Source: JAYEPK01 sp048569615
GTDB taxonomy: Archaea; Thermoplasmatota; Penumbrarchaeia; Penumbrarchaeales; Penumbrarchaeaceae
Length of the DNA stretch: 64,000 nt
Direction of reading: 5' to 3'
NCBI GenBank assembly: GCA_048569615.1
Contig: JBLIRK010000013.1
Coordinates: forward strand, 4,579-68,578
Each line of letters opens with the position of its first letter. Position 1 is the stretch's first letter. The notes under the pieces were generated by a model, which had not been told where the DNA came from, did no database searches, and was given only the letters and a program-made list of their open reading frames with translations. Below are positions 1 to 8,700 of the stretch, piece by piece. A program made the position numbers and the translations under genes.

Positions 1-3000
1 CGTCTTCGTTGTTGTGTTGATGTTACCCTGGAGGTCCCGGGCCTCGAAGGTGTAAGAAAGGATGCCTATACGGTCAAGCGGCAGCTTGATCGATGAAATA
101 TACTTGCCCTCGATCCCTTCCTCCATGTCCAGCTCCGCCTCGTCGCCTTCAATGGAATATATCAACTTCACCGAGTCCATCCCGATGTTGTCCCACACCG
201 TAACCGAGAAATCGAACCTGTCCCCCGTTGCGGCCTCCCGATCGCTCTCGTCAAGGAGGAATATCACCGGATCGTTGTCGGTCACTCCCGCAGAAAATTC
301 TTCCGTGGAATTCCAGTTATCCGACGTATCCGCAACTGAGAATCTGTAGTGGAGGTCCTCAAGGGATGAGTTGGGGACGGATGTCCCCGCCTTCCAGAGG
401 TTCCCCGTCATCCTCTCCATGGACACATTCACCTTCTTCTCGTTGCCGAACCGGTAATCCAGGTAAACCTGCCGGATCCCTATGTTGTCGAAGGCTTCAA
501 CGGTGAATTCGTAATCATCCCCTGTAAAAGCGGGATTCGTGGACGGGTCCTCGAGATGTGGGTGGTCATTATCAATTATCGTTATGTTCTTCCACGGGGT
601 TTCCAGAGGGTTGCCGAAGAGGTCCTTTACCGTGAACATGTACCTTATATCCACCAGTTTGTGAACGACGTCGATGGTGAATTTGTAGGTGTTGTTGCCC
701 TCCATCTCTTCCTGAAAGATCTCCCCTTCCCCGAACCGGTAATCCACCACAGCTCCCTCGAGTCCAATATTGTCCTGAAAGGTCACCGAGAACTCAACGG
801 TATCGCCTGTGGTGGTCGTATCCGGTGTTTGGTCCCCGACGAACTCTGGAGGCTCCTCGTCTGTTACGAATACCAGATTGCTGTCGTAGGACTCTCCCCT
901 CCCGTTGACAGCCCGGACCAGGTAGCTGTAGGACGTGCCCACCTCGACCTGGTCCCTGTAAGAGGTTGCCCGAATATCGACCGGGAGCTTGTTCATCTGC
1001 TGGTTCAACGGGGCCCTGTAAACAGCGTAATGGGTGATGGGCATCCCGCCGTCATCCTTCGGAGCACTCCAGCCGAGGTCCACATATCCCCAGCTAAGCT
1101 CCGCCGTCAGACCCGTCGGCGGGTCGGGAGGATTGGTGATGTTGAAAAGGGAAAGGACGGCGTCGTAGGAGCCTCCATGAACTCTGGAGTAGGCCCTGGA
1201 CGATGTGGGATAGGTGGTGCTGGCGGACTCTCCTGCCATTACGAACTCGCCGTAGGAAAGGAAATTCACCGCACTGCCCGTGTCGTAACCGGTGCCGCCT
1301 ATGTAGCTGGAATAAACCATGTTCGCACCGGATGGACCAAGCTTGGAAACGTACGCGTCGTAATATCCGTTCATGGACCTGTCATAGGCCTTCGGGCTGG
1401 CATATAGGTCGTTGGAATATGTCTCTCCCGTGATCACCACAGCACCCATGTCATCGACATCGATGGAATTCCCGTAGTCGTAGCTAGATCCGCCGAAGAA
1501 AGTGGAATACACCAGGGTCGTTCCAGCATTGTTCAGTTTGAATATGAAGGCATCATACACCCCGTTGTTGGAGGACTGGTTGCATCCTGTCGTCGTGGGG
1601 AAGTCAAGGGATTGTGTCGTGCCCGTGACGTAGGCATTGCCGAAGCGGTCAACGGTAATGTCGCTCCCCCACTGGGTTATGCTTCCACCGACGTACGTTG
1701 AATAGACCAGGCCCGTTCCGGCGGGCCCCATCTTCGTCACGAAGGAATCCTGGTTTCCCCAAAGTGTCGTGCTGAAGCTTCCGCTCGTTACTCTGTAATC
1801 GGTGGAATTGGTGTACCCCGTCAGATATGCGTTCCCCGAACCGTCCACCATCAGGGAGTTGGCCTCCTCCCAGTGTGTTCCTCCTATGAAAGTGGAATAC
1901 GAGAATGCCGTTCCGGTGGGATTCAGCTTCGCCAGAAAAACGTCCCTCTCACCCTTGATATCCGTTTGAAAAGCACCGGGGGTCGTATAGAGATCGTCGG
2001 ACCTTGAATATCCGGTAAAATATGCGTAGCCGCCTGAATCAACCTCCAGGTCCATGCTCATCTCCTCGTTGCTGCCGCCGTAGTATGTGGAATAAAGAAG
2101 TGAGCTTCCGAGGGGATCGAGCTTGAGCGCGAATGCGTCCACATATCCGCCCAGGGTCGTATCGTTGCATCCGTTCTTGACAGGAAAACCAGTGGAATAG
2201 GTGTAACCGGAAACATATACGTTCCCGCTTCCGTCCACATCTATTCCCTCCCCGTAATCGCTGGCAGACCCGCCGATATAGGTCGAGAAGTACATGGTGG
2301 AGAGGTTCCTGTTCAATTTGGTAACGTAAACATCGTAATTGCCGTTGGAGGAGCCGTCGTAGCAACCCGGAGATGTGGGAAGGTTCGAAGAGAGCGTGCT
2401 CCCGACGATATAAACATACTCGGAGCCGTCGATCTCCATATCCCCGACGGACTCGGTGCTCTGGCCTCCGAAAAAGGTAGAATGGATGAGGGGGTCGATC
2501 ACTATGCTCCTGGACCTGTCGTAATAATCAATGTCATAGTAGAAGGAATTGCCCTCTCCAACCTTGAAACGGGCCCCTATCTCACTTCCGTCATCCTCGT
2601 AGAAGACCATCAATCCGGAATCGGCCATTATCCTGCCGGAGGAGGTGCTGATGAGGAGCTCATCCCCGTTGGCAAGGAGCTTCGAGGAGCCCCGGACCTC
2701 GATTTGGATGTCCCGGAGGTCCGCCCCGGGGTCCAGATGGAACTCGTACTTCAATCCCTCATCCGATGAGAGCAGTCTCAGGTCTATCATATCCCAGACA
2801 TCCTCGACGACCAGCTCGCCGTAATGCGAAGCGCCCGAGACCCAATCGGAGGGATCATTTCCATAGAAATAGTTGTACTGCCCAGGAAGCTTCGAGGTGG
2901 GAGCGATCGATCTCGAGCTTCTGCCGACGAGGCTGTACTTGATCACCTCTCCCTTTCCCTCAACTTCCTGCATATCGAAGAGGATACCGTCAAGCATTAC

Positions 3001-3231
3001 TCCGACGCGGCCGAAGGATGTGGTCGCGACGTAATCAGGCCCTTCGGGCCACTGCCCCAGGTTCTCGATGAATCCTCCAGAGGGGCTTTCAAGCGGGAGG
3101 CTGCCAGTAATCTGCATGTCCGGAGCCGCATACTGGACGCCTTGGGAGGAAGGGATCGCGAACATGAAAGTGGACAACAGAAGAAGGACCGCCATTATGA
3201 TGACCTTAAGCGAACATCTCTCTTCGGGCAT
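1..3231 (-). CDS. SBBP-propeller / FN3 / Ig-like surface protein, C-terminus cut by window edge
   Basis: This open frame runs from the ATG at 3231 to the left edge without a stop, so at least 1077 residues are present. A signal peptide covers about residues 1-30 (hydrophobic MAVLLLLSTFMFAIPSSQG). Next comes a domain of the DUF7948 kind (about 52-250, opening GGFIENLGQWPEG and closing IVIDPLI). Several SBBP beta-propeller repeats follow (about 250-690, with recurring STYxGG and DxxGNAYxTG motifs). A fibronectin type III-like domain (about 697-790) and at least three Ig-like repeats of about 96 residues (GDxxxFxVxxxDNIG) complete the visible part. GGGGAG lies six bases before the ATG. TATA-like sequences lie at 3263-3273 and 3279-3288. 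It is a relative of the gene at 5711. An exported adhesive or structural surface protein is likely; any C-terminal anchor lies outside the window. Confidence 0.85.
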   Translation of the reverse strand, partial: MPEERCSLKVIIMAVLLLLSTFMFAIPSSQGVQYAAPDMQITGSLPLESPSGGFIENLGQWPEGPDYVATTSFGRVGVMLDGILFDMQEVEGKGEVIKYSLVGRSSRSIAPTSKLPGQYNYFYGNDPSDWVSGASHYGELVVEDVWDMIDLRLLSSDEGLKYEFHLDPGADLRDIQIEVRGSSKLLANGDELLISTSSGRIMADSGLMVFYEDDGSEIGARFKVGEGNSFYYDIDYYDRSRSIVIDPLIHSTFFGGQSTESVGDMEIDGSEYVYIVGSTLSSNLPTSPGCYDGSSNGNYDVYVTKLNRNLSTMYFSTYIGGSASDYGEGIDVDGSGNVYVSGYTYSTGFPVKNGCNDTTLGGYVDAFALKLDPLGSSLLYSTYYGGSNEEMSMDLEVDSGGYAYFTGYSRSDDLYTTPGAFQTDIKGERDVFLAKLNPTGTAFSYSTFIGGTHWEEANSLMVDGSGNAYLTGYTNSTDYRVTSGSFSTTLWGNQDSFVTKMGPAGTGLVYSTYVGGSITQWGSDITVDRFGNAYVTGTTQSLDFPTTTGCNQSSNNGVYDAFIFKLNNAGTTLVYSTFFGGSSYDYGNSIDVDDMGAVVITGETYSNDLYASPKAYDRSMNGYYDAYVSKLGPSGANMVYSSYIGGTGYDTGSAVNFLSYGEFVMAGESASTTYPTSSRAYSRVHGGSYDAVLSLFNITNPPDPPTGLTAELSWGYVDLGWSAPKDDGGMPITHYAVYRAPLNQQMNKLPVDIRATSYRDQVEVGTSYSYLVRAVNGRGESYDSNLVFVTDEEPPEFVGDQTPDTTTTGDTVEFSVTFQDNIGLEGAVVDYRFGEGEIFQEEMEGNNTYKFTIDVVHKLVDIRYMFTVKDLFGNPLETPWKNITIIDNDHPHLEDPSTNPAFTGDDYEFTVEAFDNIGIRQVYLDYRFGNEKKVNVSMERMTGNLWKAGTSVPNSSLEDLHYRFSVADTSDNWNSTEEFSAGVTDNDPVIFLLDESDREAATGDRFDFSVTVWDNIGMDSVKLIYSIEGDEAELDMEEGIEGKYISSIKLPLDRIGILSYTFEARDLQGNINTTTKT

Positions 3232-3343
3232 GATGTGCTCCCCGGGAAAACATCCATTACTGGTTATAATAATCATTCGATAAATTACAGATGAGCGGAA
3301 ATGTTGAAAAAATCGCCTTGCCTGTTAAAGAGGGCTGCATGGG

Positions 3344-3748
3344 CTATCCAAACCGGTCTTCCAACCATTCCTTGATCTCGTCCCTGATCCTCCTGAAGGC
3401 TTCCATCTGTTCGACACCCTGGCTCACCAGGTCCGGCGGGTCCGTGAAACCCTTATGCGTCTGGAATTTCGCACCGGGAAAGAAGGGGCATGCCTCCTTG
3501 GCGTTGTCGCAGACTGTTACGACCTCGTCGAACGTCTGTCCCCGGTATTCGCTCAGGTCCTTTGACCTGAGCTCCCCAGTATCTACCCCCATTTCCCTTA
3601 AAACATCAATGGCGAACGGATTGACCCTGGTGGCCTCGGTCCCTGCGCTGTGGACCTCGTAGCGGTCGCCGTGAAGATGTCTGAGCAATGCTTCCGCCAT
3701 CTGCGACCTGCAGGAATTGTGGGTGCAGAGAAAGAGAACCTTCTTCAT
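3344..3748 (-). CDS. arsC: Thioredoxin-coupled arsenate reductase (LMW-phosphatase fold)
   Basis: This 134-residue cytosolic protein has the low-molecular-weight phosphatase loop near its start (CTHNSCRS, C-x5-R). It also has the two later cysteines of the thioredoxin-dependent ArsC family, in VVTVCDNAKEACPFFPG, and a downstream DPP containing the general-acid aspartate. All three redox cysteines are present, so arsenate reduction to arsenite is the best call over plain tyrosine phosphatase activity. The ATG at 3748 is chosen because the family N-terminus (MKKVLFLCTHNSC) begins there. An in-frame extension upstream would run into the CPBP protease gene. The gene lies 28 bases downstream of that protease gene and is probably co-transcribed with it. 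No arsenite efflux gene is visible nearby, so the physiological substrate is not fixed by context. Confidence 0.87.
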   Translation of the reverse strand: MKKVLFLCTHNSCRSQMAEALLRHLHGDRYEVHSAGTEATRVNPFAIDVLREMGVDTGELRSKDLSEYRGQTFDEVVTVCDNAKEACPFFPGAKFQTHKGFTDPPDLVSQGVEQMEAFRRIRDEIKEWLEDRFG

Positions 3749-3776
3749 ATAGATATCACATCCAGGTACCAGGGGC

Positions 3777-5429
3777 TCACCAGCGGACATCACCGCTCTC
3801 TTCCCCGTTGGCGTATCTAATGCTGAGCGTCTCGTAATCAACTCTGAGCCCGTACTCGTTGCCGTCATCCGGAACGTCCCTGAGACCGAGGATGCTGATC
3901 ATCCTCTCCTGGGCTCCCGCCCTTACCATGGTTATCATGACGGTCATGTTCCCGAGGTCCCGGGTCTCATCGTCTGTTATCCATACGATATCCACTTCCC
4001 CTCTTCTTTGGTCGGTCTGGCTGTTCTGCCCCTGGGAGCTCTTCAGTTCGTTTCCCTCTCCGTCCATCAGCGTTATCCTGAATGTATCCGGTTGATTGGT
4101 GTACAGGAAGCCGATATCAGCCTCGTCGTTCCAGAAGAGGGAAACGTTGACCTTCGTTATGGTGGTGTCGTTGCCCGGGATCAGGACCTCCTCGGTCACT
4201 CCCTGGTTCAAGTAACCATCTGCGAGGACCACATTCCATTCCCTGACCTCAAAGGGCTCCCCAAGTTTGTCCATGGATCCGTCCTTGAACAGGTTGGAAT
4301 CCTTGGTCCCCACCACCCACGCCGCCGGGAACATGAGAAGGCAGAAGATGAAGGTGACTCCGATGACAGTCATCCACGGTCTATCCGGCCAGTGCCCCTG
4401 GTCCCTGTCCTTGAACCATTGGAATAACGGATTGTCCTTCCTCCTTGGCTCGAACGGGGAGCCCGTGTGGTAGATCCCTTTTCTCCAGAACCTCTTGTAG
4501 ATGAAGTAGAAGATAGGCAGCATTATGGTCAGGGTTATCAGGGTGTTGAAGAAATCGATCCGGAGGAAGATCACATCGGAATTCGCCAGGAAACCCGCCG
4601 ACCAATCCCCTTTCCAGGAGAACAGTGACAGGTACCAGTCCCATAAACCGTGGATCAATATCGGGAGCAGTATGTTCCTCGACCATTGATAGATCAAAGA
4701 GAAGAACATGCCCATGACGAAGAGTACCATCATGTACCAGAAGATCGCCTCCGCCGACATGTGATGCATGAATATCGAGATGGGGAGATGCCCCGCAGCG
4801 AACAGGACGGCGGAGAAACCCATGGCGAACCAGATGGGATGGGCCCTTGCCGTCTGGTCCTGGAGGAAGCCCCTCGAGAAGAGCTCCTCCGCGGGCCCGG
4901 TGCCGATCATGTATGAGAACATCATCGCGATGATCAGTCCCCATCCGACGCCCTCGACGTCCCAACCGGCTACTATCCTGAAGTCCGAACCATATCCCAT
5001 AACCGTCATGAGGATGGTCATGGAGGTCGTTGCAACCACGAAGAACAGGACGGCTCCTAAAAGGCCCCAGGCAAGCGATGATGCCAGGTTCTTCCTGGTG
5101 AACCTGAAAGGAGAGACCTTCTCCTTGAAGAGGAACCACCATAGAACAGCAAGGGGCCCCAATTGGAGAATGGGTTTTGCAACCATCCCCACCCAGTAGG
5201 TGAGCTGCTCCCCGATCTCGGGATCGGTGAATGGAGCGACGGTCCCTGTGATGTAGCGGTAGATGCCCCAAATAATTATCTTTACTGTGAAAACGATCAG
5301 TATGAGCCCGAGGAAGCTCCACTTGTTCCTGATGGGATTATTCCCTACCGGGGGGACGCCGTTCCATTTGGGGTCGGCCATCATCTGCTCCTGTGTTCCG
5401 ACCTCCGTCGTTTCGCCCTCGGGGGACAT
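3777..5429 (-). CDS. CPBP-family (CAAX/Abi) intramembrane metalloprotease with C-terminal ectodomain
   Basis: This 550-residue polytopic membrane protein carries the CPBP/Rce1-type motifs. They are a glutamate pair and arginine (E181-E182...R186 in AEELFSRGF), F210-x3-H214 in LFAAGHL, and H260-x3-D264 in LIHGLWDW. Membrane segments occupy about residues 38-330, with one more at about 355-375. The remaining 175 residues are hydrophilic and beta-rich (for example KVNVSLFWNDEAD) and probably face outside. CPBP proteases process prenylated proteins, bacteriocins or signalling proteins; the substrate here is unknown. The start is the ATG at 5429. It has no purine-rich ribosome site, but a TATA-like box lies 26 bases upstream, so the mRNA is probably leaderless. 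arsC follows 28 bases downstream. Confidence 0.85.
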   Translation of the reverse strand: MSPEGETTEVGTQEQMMADPKWNGVPPVGNNPIRNKWSFLGLILIVFTVKIIIWGIYRYITGTVAPFTDPEIGEQLTYWVGMVAKPILQLGPLAVLWWFLFKEKVSPFRFTRKNLASSLAWGLLGAVLFFVVATTSMTILMTVMGYGSDFRIVAGWDVEGVGWGLIIAMMFSYMIGTGPAEELFSRGFLQDQTARAHPIWFAMGFSAVLFAAGHLPISIFMHHMSAEAIFWYMMVLFVMGMFFSLIYQWSRNILLPILIHGLWDWYLSLFSWKGDWSAGFLANSDVIFLRIDFFNTLITLTIMLPIFYFIYKRFWRKGIYHTGSPFEPRRKDNPLFQWFKDRDQGHWPDRPWMTVIGVTFIFCLLMFPAAWVVGTKDSNLFKDGSMDKLGEPFEVREWNVVLADGYLNQGVTEEVLIPGNDTTITKVNVSLFWNDEADIGFLYTNQPDTFRITLMDGEGNELKSSQGQNSQTDQRRGEVDIVWITDDETRDLGNMTVMITMVRAGAQERMISILGLRDVPDDGNEYGLRVDYETLSIRYANGEESGDVRW

Positions 5430-5450
5430 GATGACAGAATGGGGCGGAGG

Positions 5451-5460
5451 TAAATATCAT
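5451..5460 (-). promoter_or_regulatory. Archaeal TATA box for the CPBP protease gene
   Basis: On the minus strand the sequence reads ATGATATTTA, centred about 26 bases before the ATG at 5429. That spacing predicts transcription starting at or next to the start codon, which agrees with the absence of a Shine-Dalgarno sequence. Confidence 0.45.
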
Positions 5461-5603
5461 TTTTCTGAACATGGCTCCCTGCAAGATCCCGGGATCGCAT
5501 TGTGAATTTAACATTCAAGGTATCAAAATGAATTTCAATAATCAAAATAAACACCTTAAATACATTAAAATAGGCACATCCAGATAAAATCTCTCAAAAT
5601 CAA

Positions 5604-5610
5604 TATAAAT
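5604..5610 (+). promoter_or_regulatory. Candidate TATA box for the SBBP surface-protein gene
   Basis: TATAAAT lies in a strongly AT-rich 280-base divergent intergenic region. It predicts a start near 5634 and a leader of about 77 bases before the ATG at 5711. A second TTAAATA run near 5552-5562 is an alternative. Nothing else gene-like is visible in 5430-5710. Confidence 0.4.
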
Positions 5611-5710
5611 GTTGAAGTGTATGTAATACCGGATTATGGCCCAATTGGAATGAACATCATCATTTCAATTTGGATCGCTTCAATTGAACGCGAAAAGTGG
5701 GGGTTTGCAT

Positions 5711-8700
5711 ATGCGTGATATTGTCGTAGCACTGCTCATGGTACTTGTTTTGATAGCCGCACCGATTGTTCTCTCGAATACGAATGGGATCGGGCATGGC
5801 TGGATCGAAAATATTCAAATTGAAAACGCTCAGATGGAAAACGGAATAAGGAAGGTCGACGGCAGGGATGGCTTCTTTGTGGAAAACAAGGGGCAGTGGG
5901 ATGAGGAAATTCGTTACACTGCGGATGCACCATTCGGGAGGATCGGGATCGGGAGCGATTGCGTATATTACGATGTCGTAGAGGTCCTTGAGCCTGAAGT
6001 CACGGCTCCAGCATTGGAGAAGATGTCCTGCAAAGAATTGCCCGGAGATGACATGCCCTACAACATCGAAGTGAAGGAGCAGGTTGTAAAGTACCAGTTC
6101 ATAGGCTCAAATGATGTTATTCCCGTTGGAATGGGTCAGCTCAGCCATTACTCCAACTACTTCATAGGCAATGACCAGAGCAAATGGGCATCAAATGTTA
6201 AGCACTACGAAGAAGTTGTCTACAGGGACATATGGGACGATATCGACCTGAGATATTACTTCTCGGAAAAGGGTCCGAAATACGACCTTATCCTCCATCC
6301 CGGAAGCTCCATCGAGGATATCAGGATCAAGGTCGAAGGCGAATGCGATATCATGATCAAAGAAAGGTCTCTGCAGACATTCTCCGGTAAGGATCTGTTG
6401 ATATCGGATTCAGACCTGGTCTCGTATTACATGGACGATCCATCAGAGGAGGTCAATTCGAATTTCATTATTGGAAAGGAAAATGAATTTAACTTCGACG
6501 TTGACGATTATGACAAGAACCGCATTCTTGTGATAGATCCGGTGCTGGAAGATCCATTCAGATGCACCTATGTCGGCGGAAGTGGGGATGACGCTTATTT
6601 AAACGGCATGAGTATGACTGGACTCGATGGAAATATCATACTATATATTGACACAGATTCAACGGATTTCCCCACGCAACCTGGAAGTATCCAGCAGGAC
6701 CATAACGGAGGGCGGGACATCCTTTTGGCAACATTCGATCCAACCCTCTCCAGCCTTATTTGCTCCACCTACCTTGGTGGCTCGGGGAATGAACTAGTGG
6801 AATCCATGTGTCTAGATTCCGATGGGAATGTGATAGTGGGAGGATATACTTATTCCGGAGATTTCCCGATAGTGAACGGATTTCAAAGCACCTTGTTGGG
6901 TAACTATGATGCTTATGTCGCTATACTGAATCCCCAATTGACCTCATTGGAAGCCAGCACCTTTGTCGGAGGTACAACTTTGGACACGATAAACGGTATG
7001 GCGATAAATGATGAGGATACGTTGTATGTAACGGGTCAGACGAACTCCGATGATTTTCCCGTGAATTCAACATCGAATCAGGGTGGGATCGATGCCTTCA
7101 TCATGTCACTACCACTGACCCTGGAGCATTATAAATTATCAAGATACATCGGCGGAAGCTCCAGTGATGTCGGGTATAAATTGGATTTCTTCGAAAATGG
7201 CGATATAATCCTTGGGGGTCGTACGAATTCCGCAAATTTTCCAATAGTGGGAAATGCATACGACAATACACATAATGGCGGATATGACCTGTTTCTAATG
7301 AGTATGTATCCGTCAAATTTTACCATAAAAGTATCCACTTATTTTGGAGGTACAAGCGTTGAAAACTGCTTCAGCATTGAGGTCGATCCCTTCGGATTCC
7401 CGGTCATTCTCGGTTCAACGACATCAAGTGATTTCCCCACAACACAGGATGCATTGAATATAACACACATCGGCAATGCTGATCTATGTCTAGCAAAATT
7501 GGCATCGAATCTGACGATCTTGGAATACAGCACGTATCTGGGAGGCAGCGGCCAGGAGGCATATGGCTACATGACCCTCGATCTTCTTGGCAATCCATGC
7601 ATTTCCGCCAGAACAGCTTCAACGGATGTTCCGGTAACACCGAACGCCATAAATGATACTGCCCTGGGCGGAAATGACCTTATCATGATGCAGGTTGATA
7701 TAAAGTGCAGCATTCTGCTCTATTCATCATATTTCGGAACAGCGGGTGATGACTGGAACTGGAATATTTACTGCGACATCTCAGGATATGCATACATCAC
7801 TGGAGTTACCAACTCTCAAGACCTCCCGGTATCCTATGATGCATGGCAAACGACCAACAGGGGAATATATGATTGTTTCATCCTCAAGATACCTGTAAGC
7901 GATGCCAGGGAGCCTTTGAGCATATTTTCCTTGGACCTCTATCGTGATGAGGAGTTGACAGAACCTCTCATTGGATCTGTTGATCTCGGCGAAAGGATCT
8001 TCATCAAGGTGACGGGGGAGGACGTCGATGAGAACATGACTAATATTGCCACATTGAACATGTCCTTTGAAAAATTCGGGTTCAATATCTCCAGATATCC
8101 TTTATGGGAGACCGGAAAGAACACCGGTGAATATGTCGGTTCATATAAGGTTCCCATCCATGCCCTATATTTGGATACCGTGACGATCTATACCCACGCC
8201 GATCATTCATTTTCCAAGAATATCTTCTTGGATTATCCTTTCAGACCATCCTCCGTGGACTCGATATCGACATACTTCGATGAAGCCCTCTCGATTCAAA
8301 GGGAAAAATTCGATTTCGGTGATGCTGCTTTTATCAAATTGACGGGGACGGATTCCAATCCCGTCAGGAAGGACAAGGCTTTCTTAGAGATCACCTCCGA
8401 TAAGAACACTTCCTTGAAGAGATTCATGATTCTGCATGAAAATGATTTCAATTCCGGTGAATACACCGGGAATATTACCATGTCAACCTCCCTGGAATAC
8501 TTCGAGAACATCACGATCACATCTTTAGAGGACCCCGCAAAGACATCCGTCTTCATGGTCCACGATCCCCAGCAGATCAGGCCGATCCATGATGTTGTTA
8601 ACGCAAAGGAGGATGAGGAATACAGGGTGAAATACTGGAATTTCGGATACAATACAGCGGAGTGGTCGACCAATGTCGATCACATACCGTGGCTTAGCTG

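Noticed and set aside
556..1407. A 283-codon plus-strand open frame, with others at 2482-2769 and 2824-3294
   Set aside because: They lie opposite the SBBP surface-protein gene, which has signal peptide, repeats and FN3/Ig motifs in its own frame. The plus-strand products have no recognisable motif.
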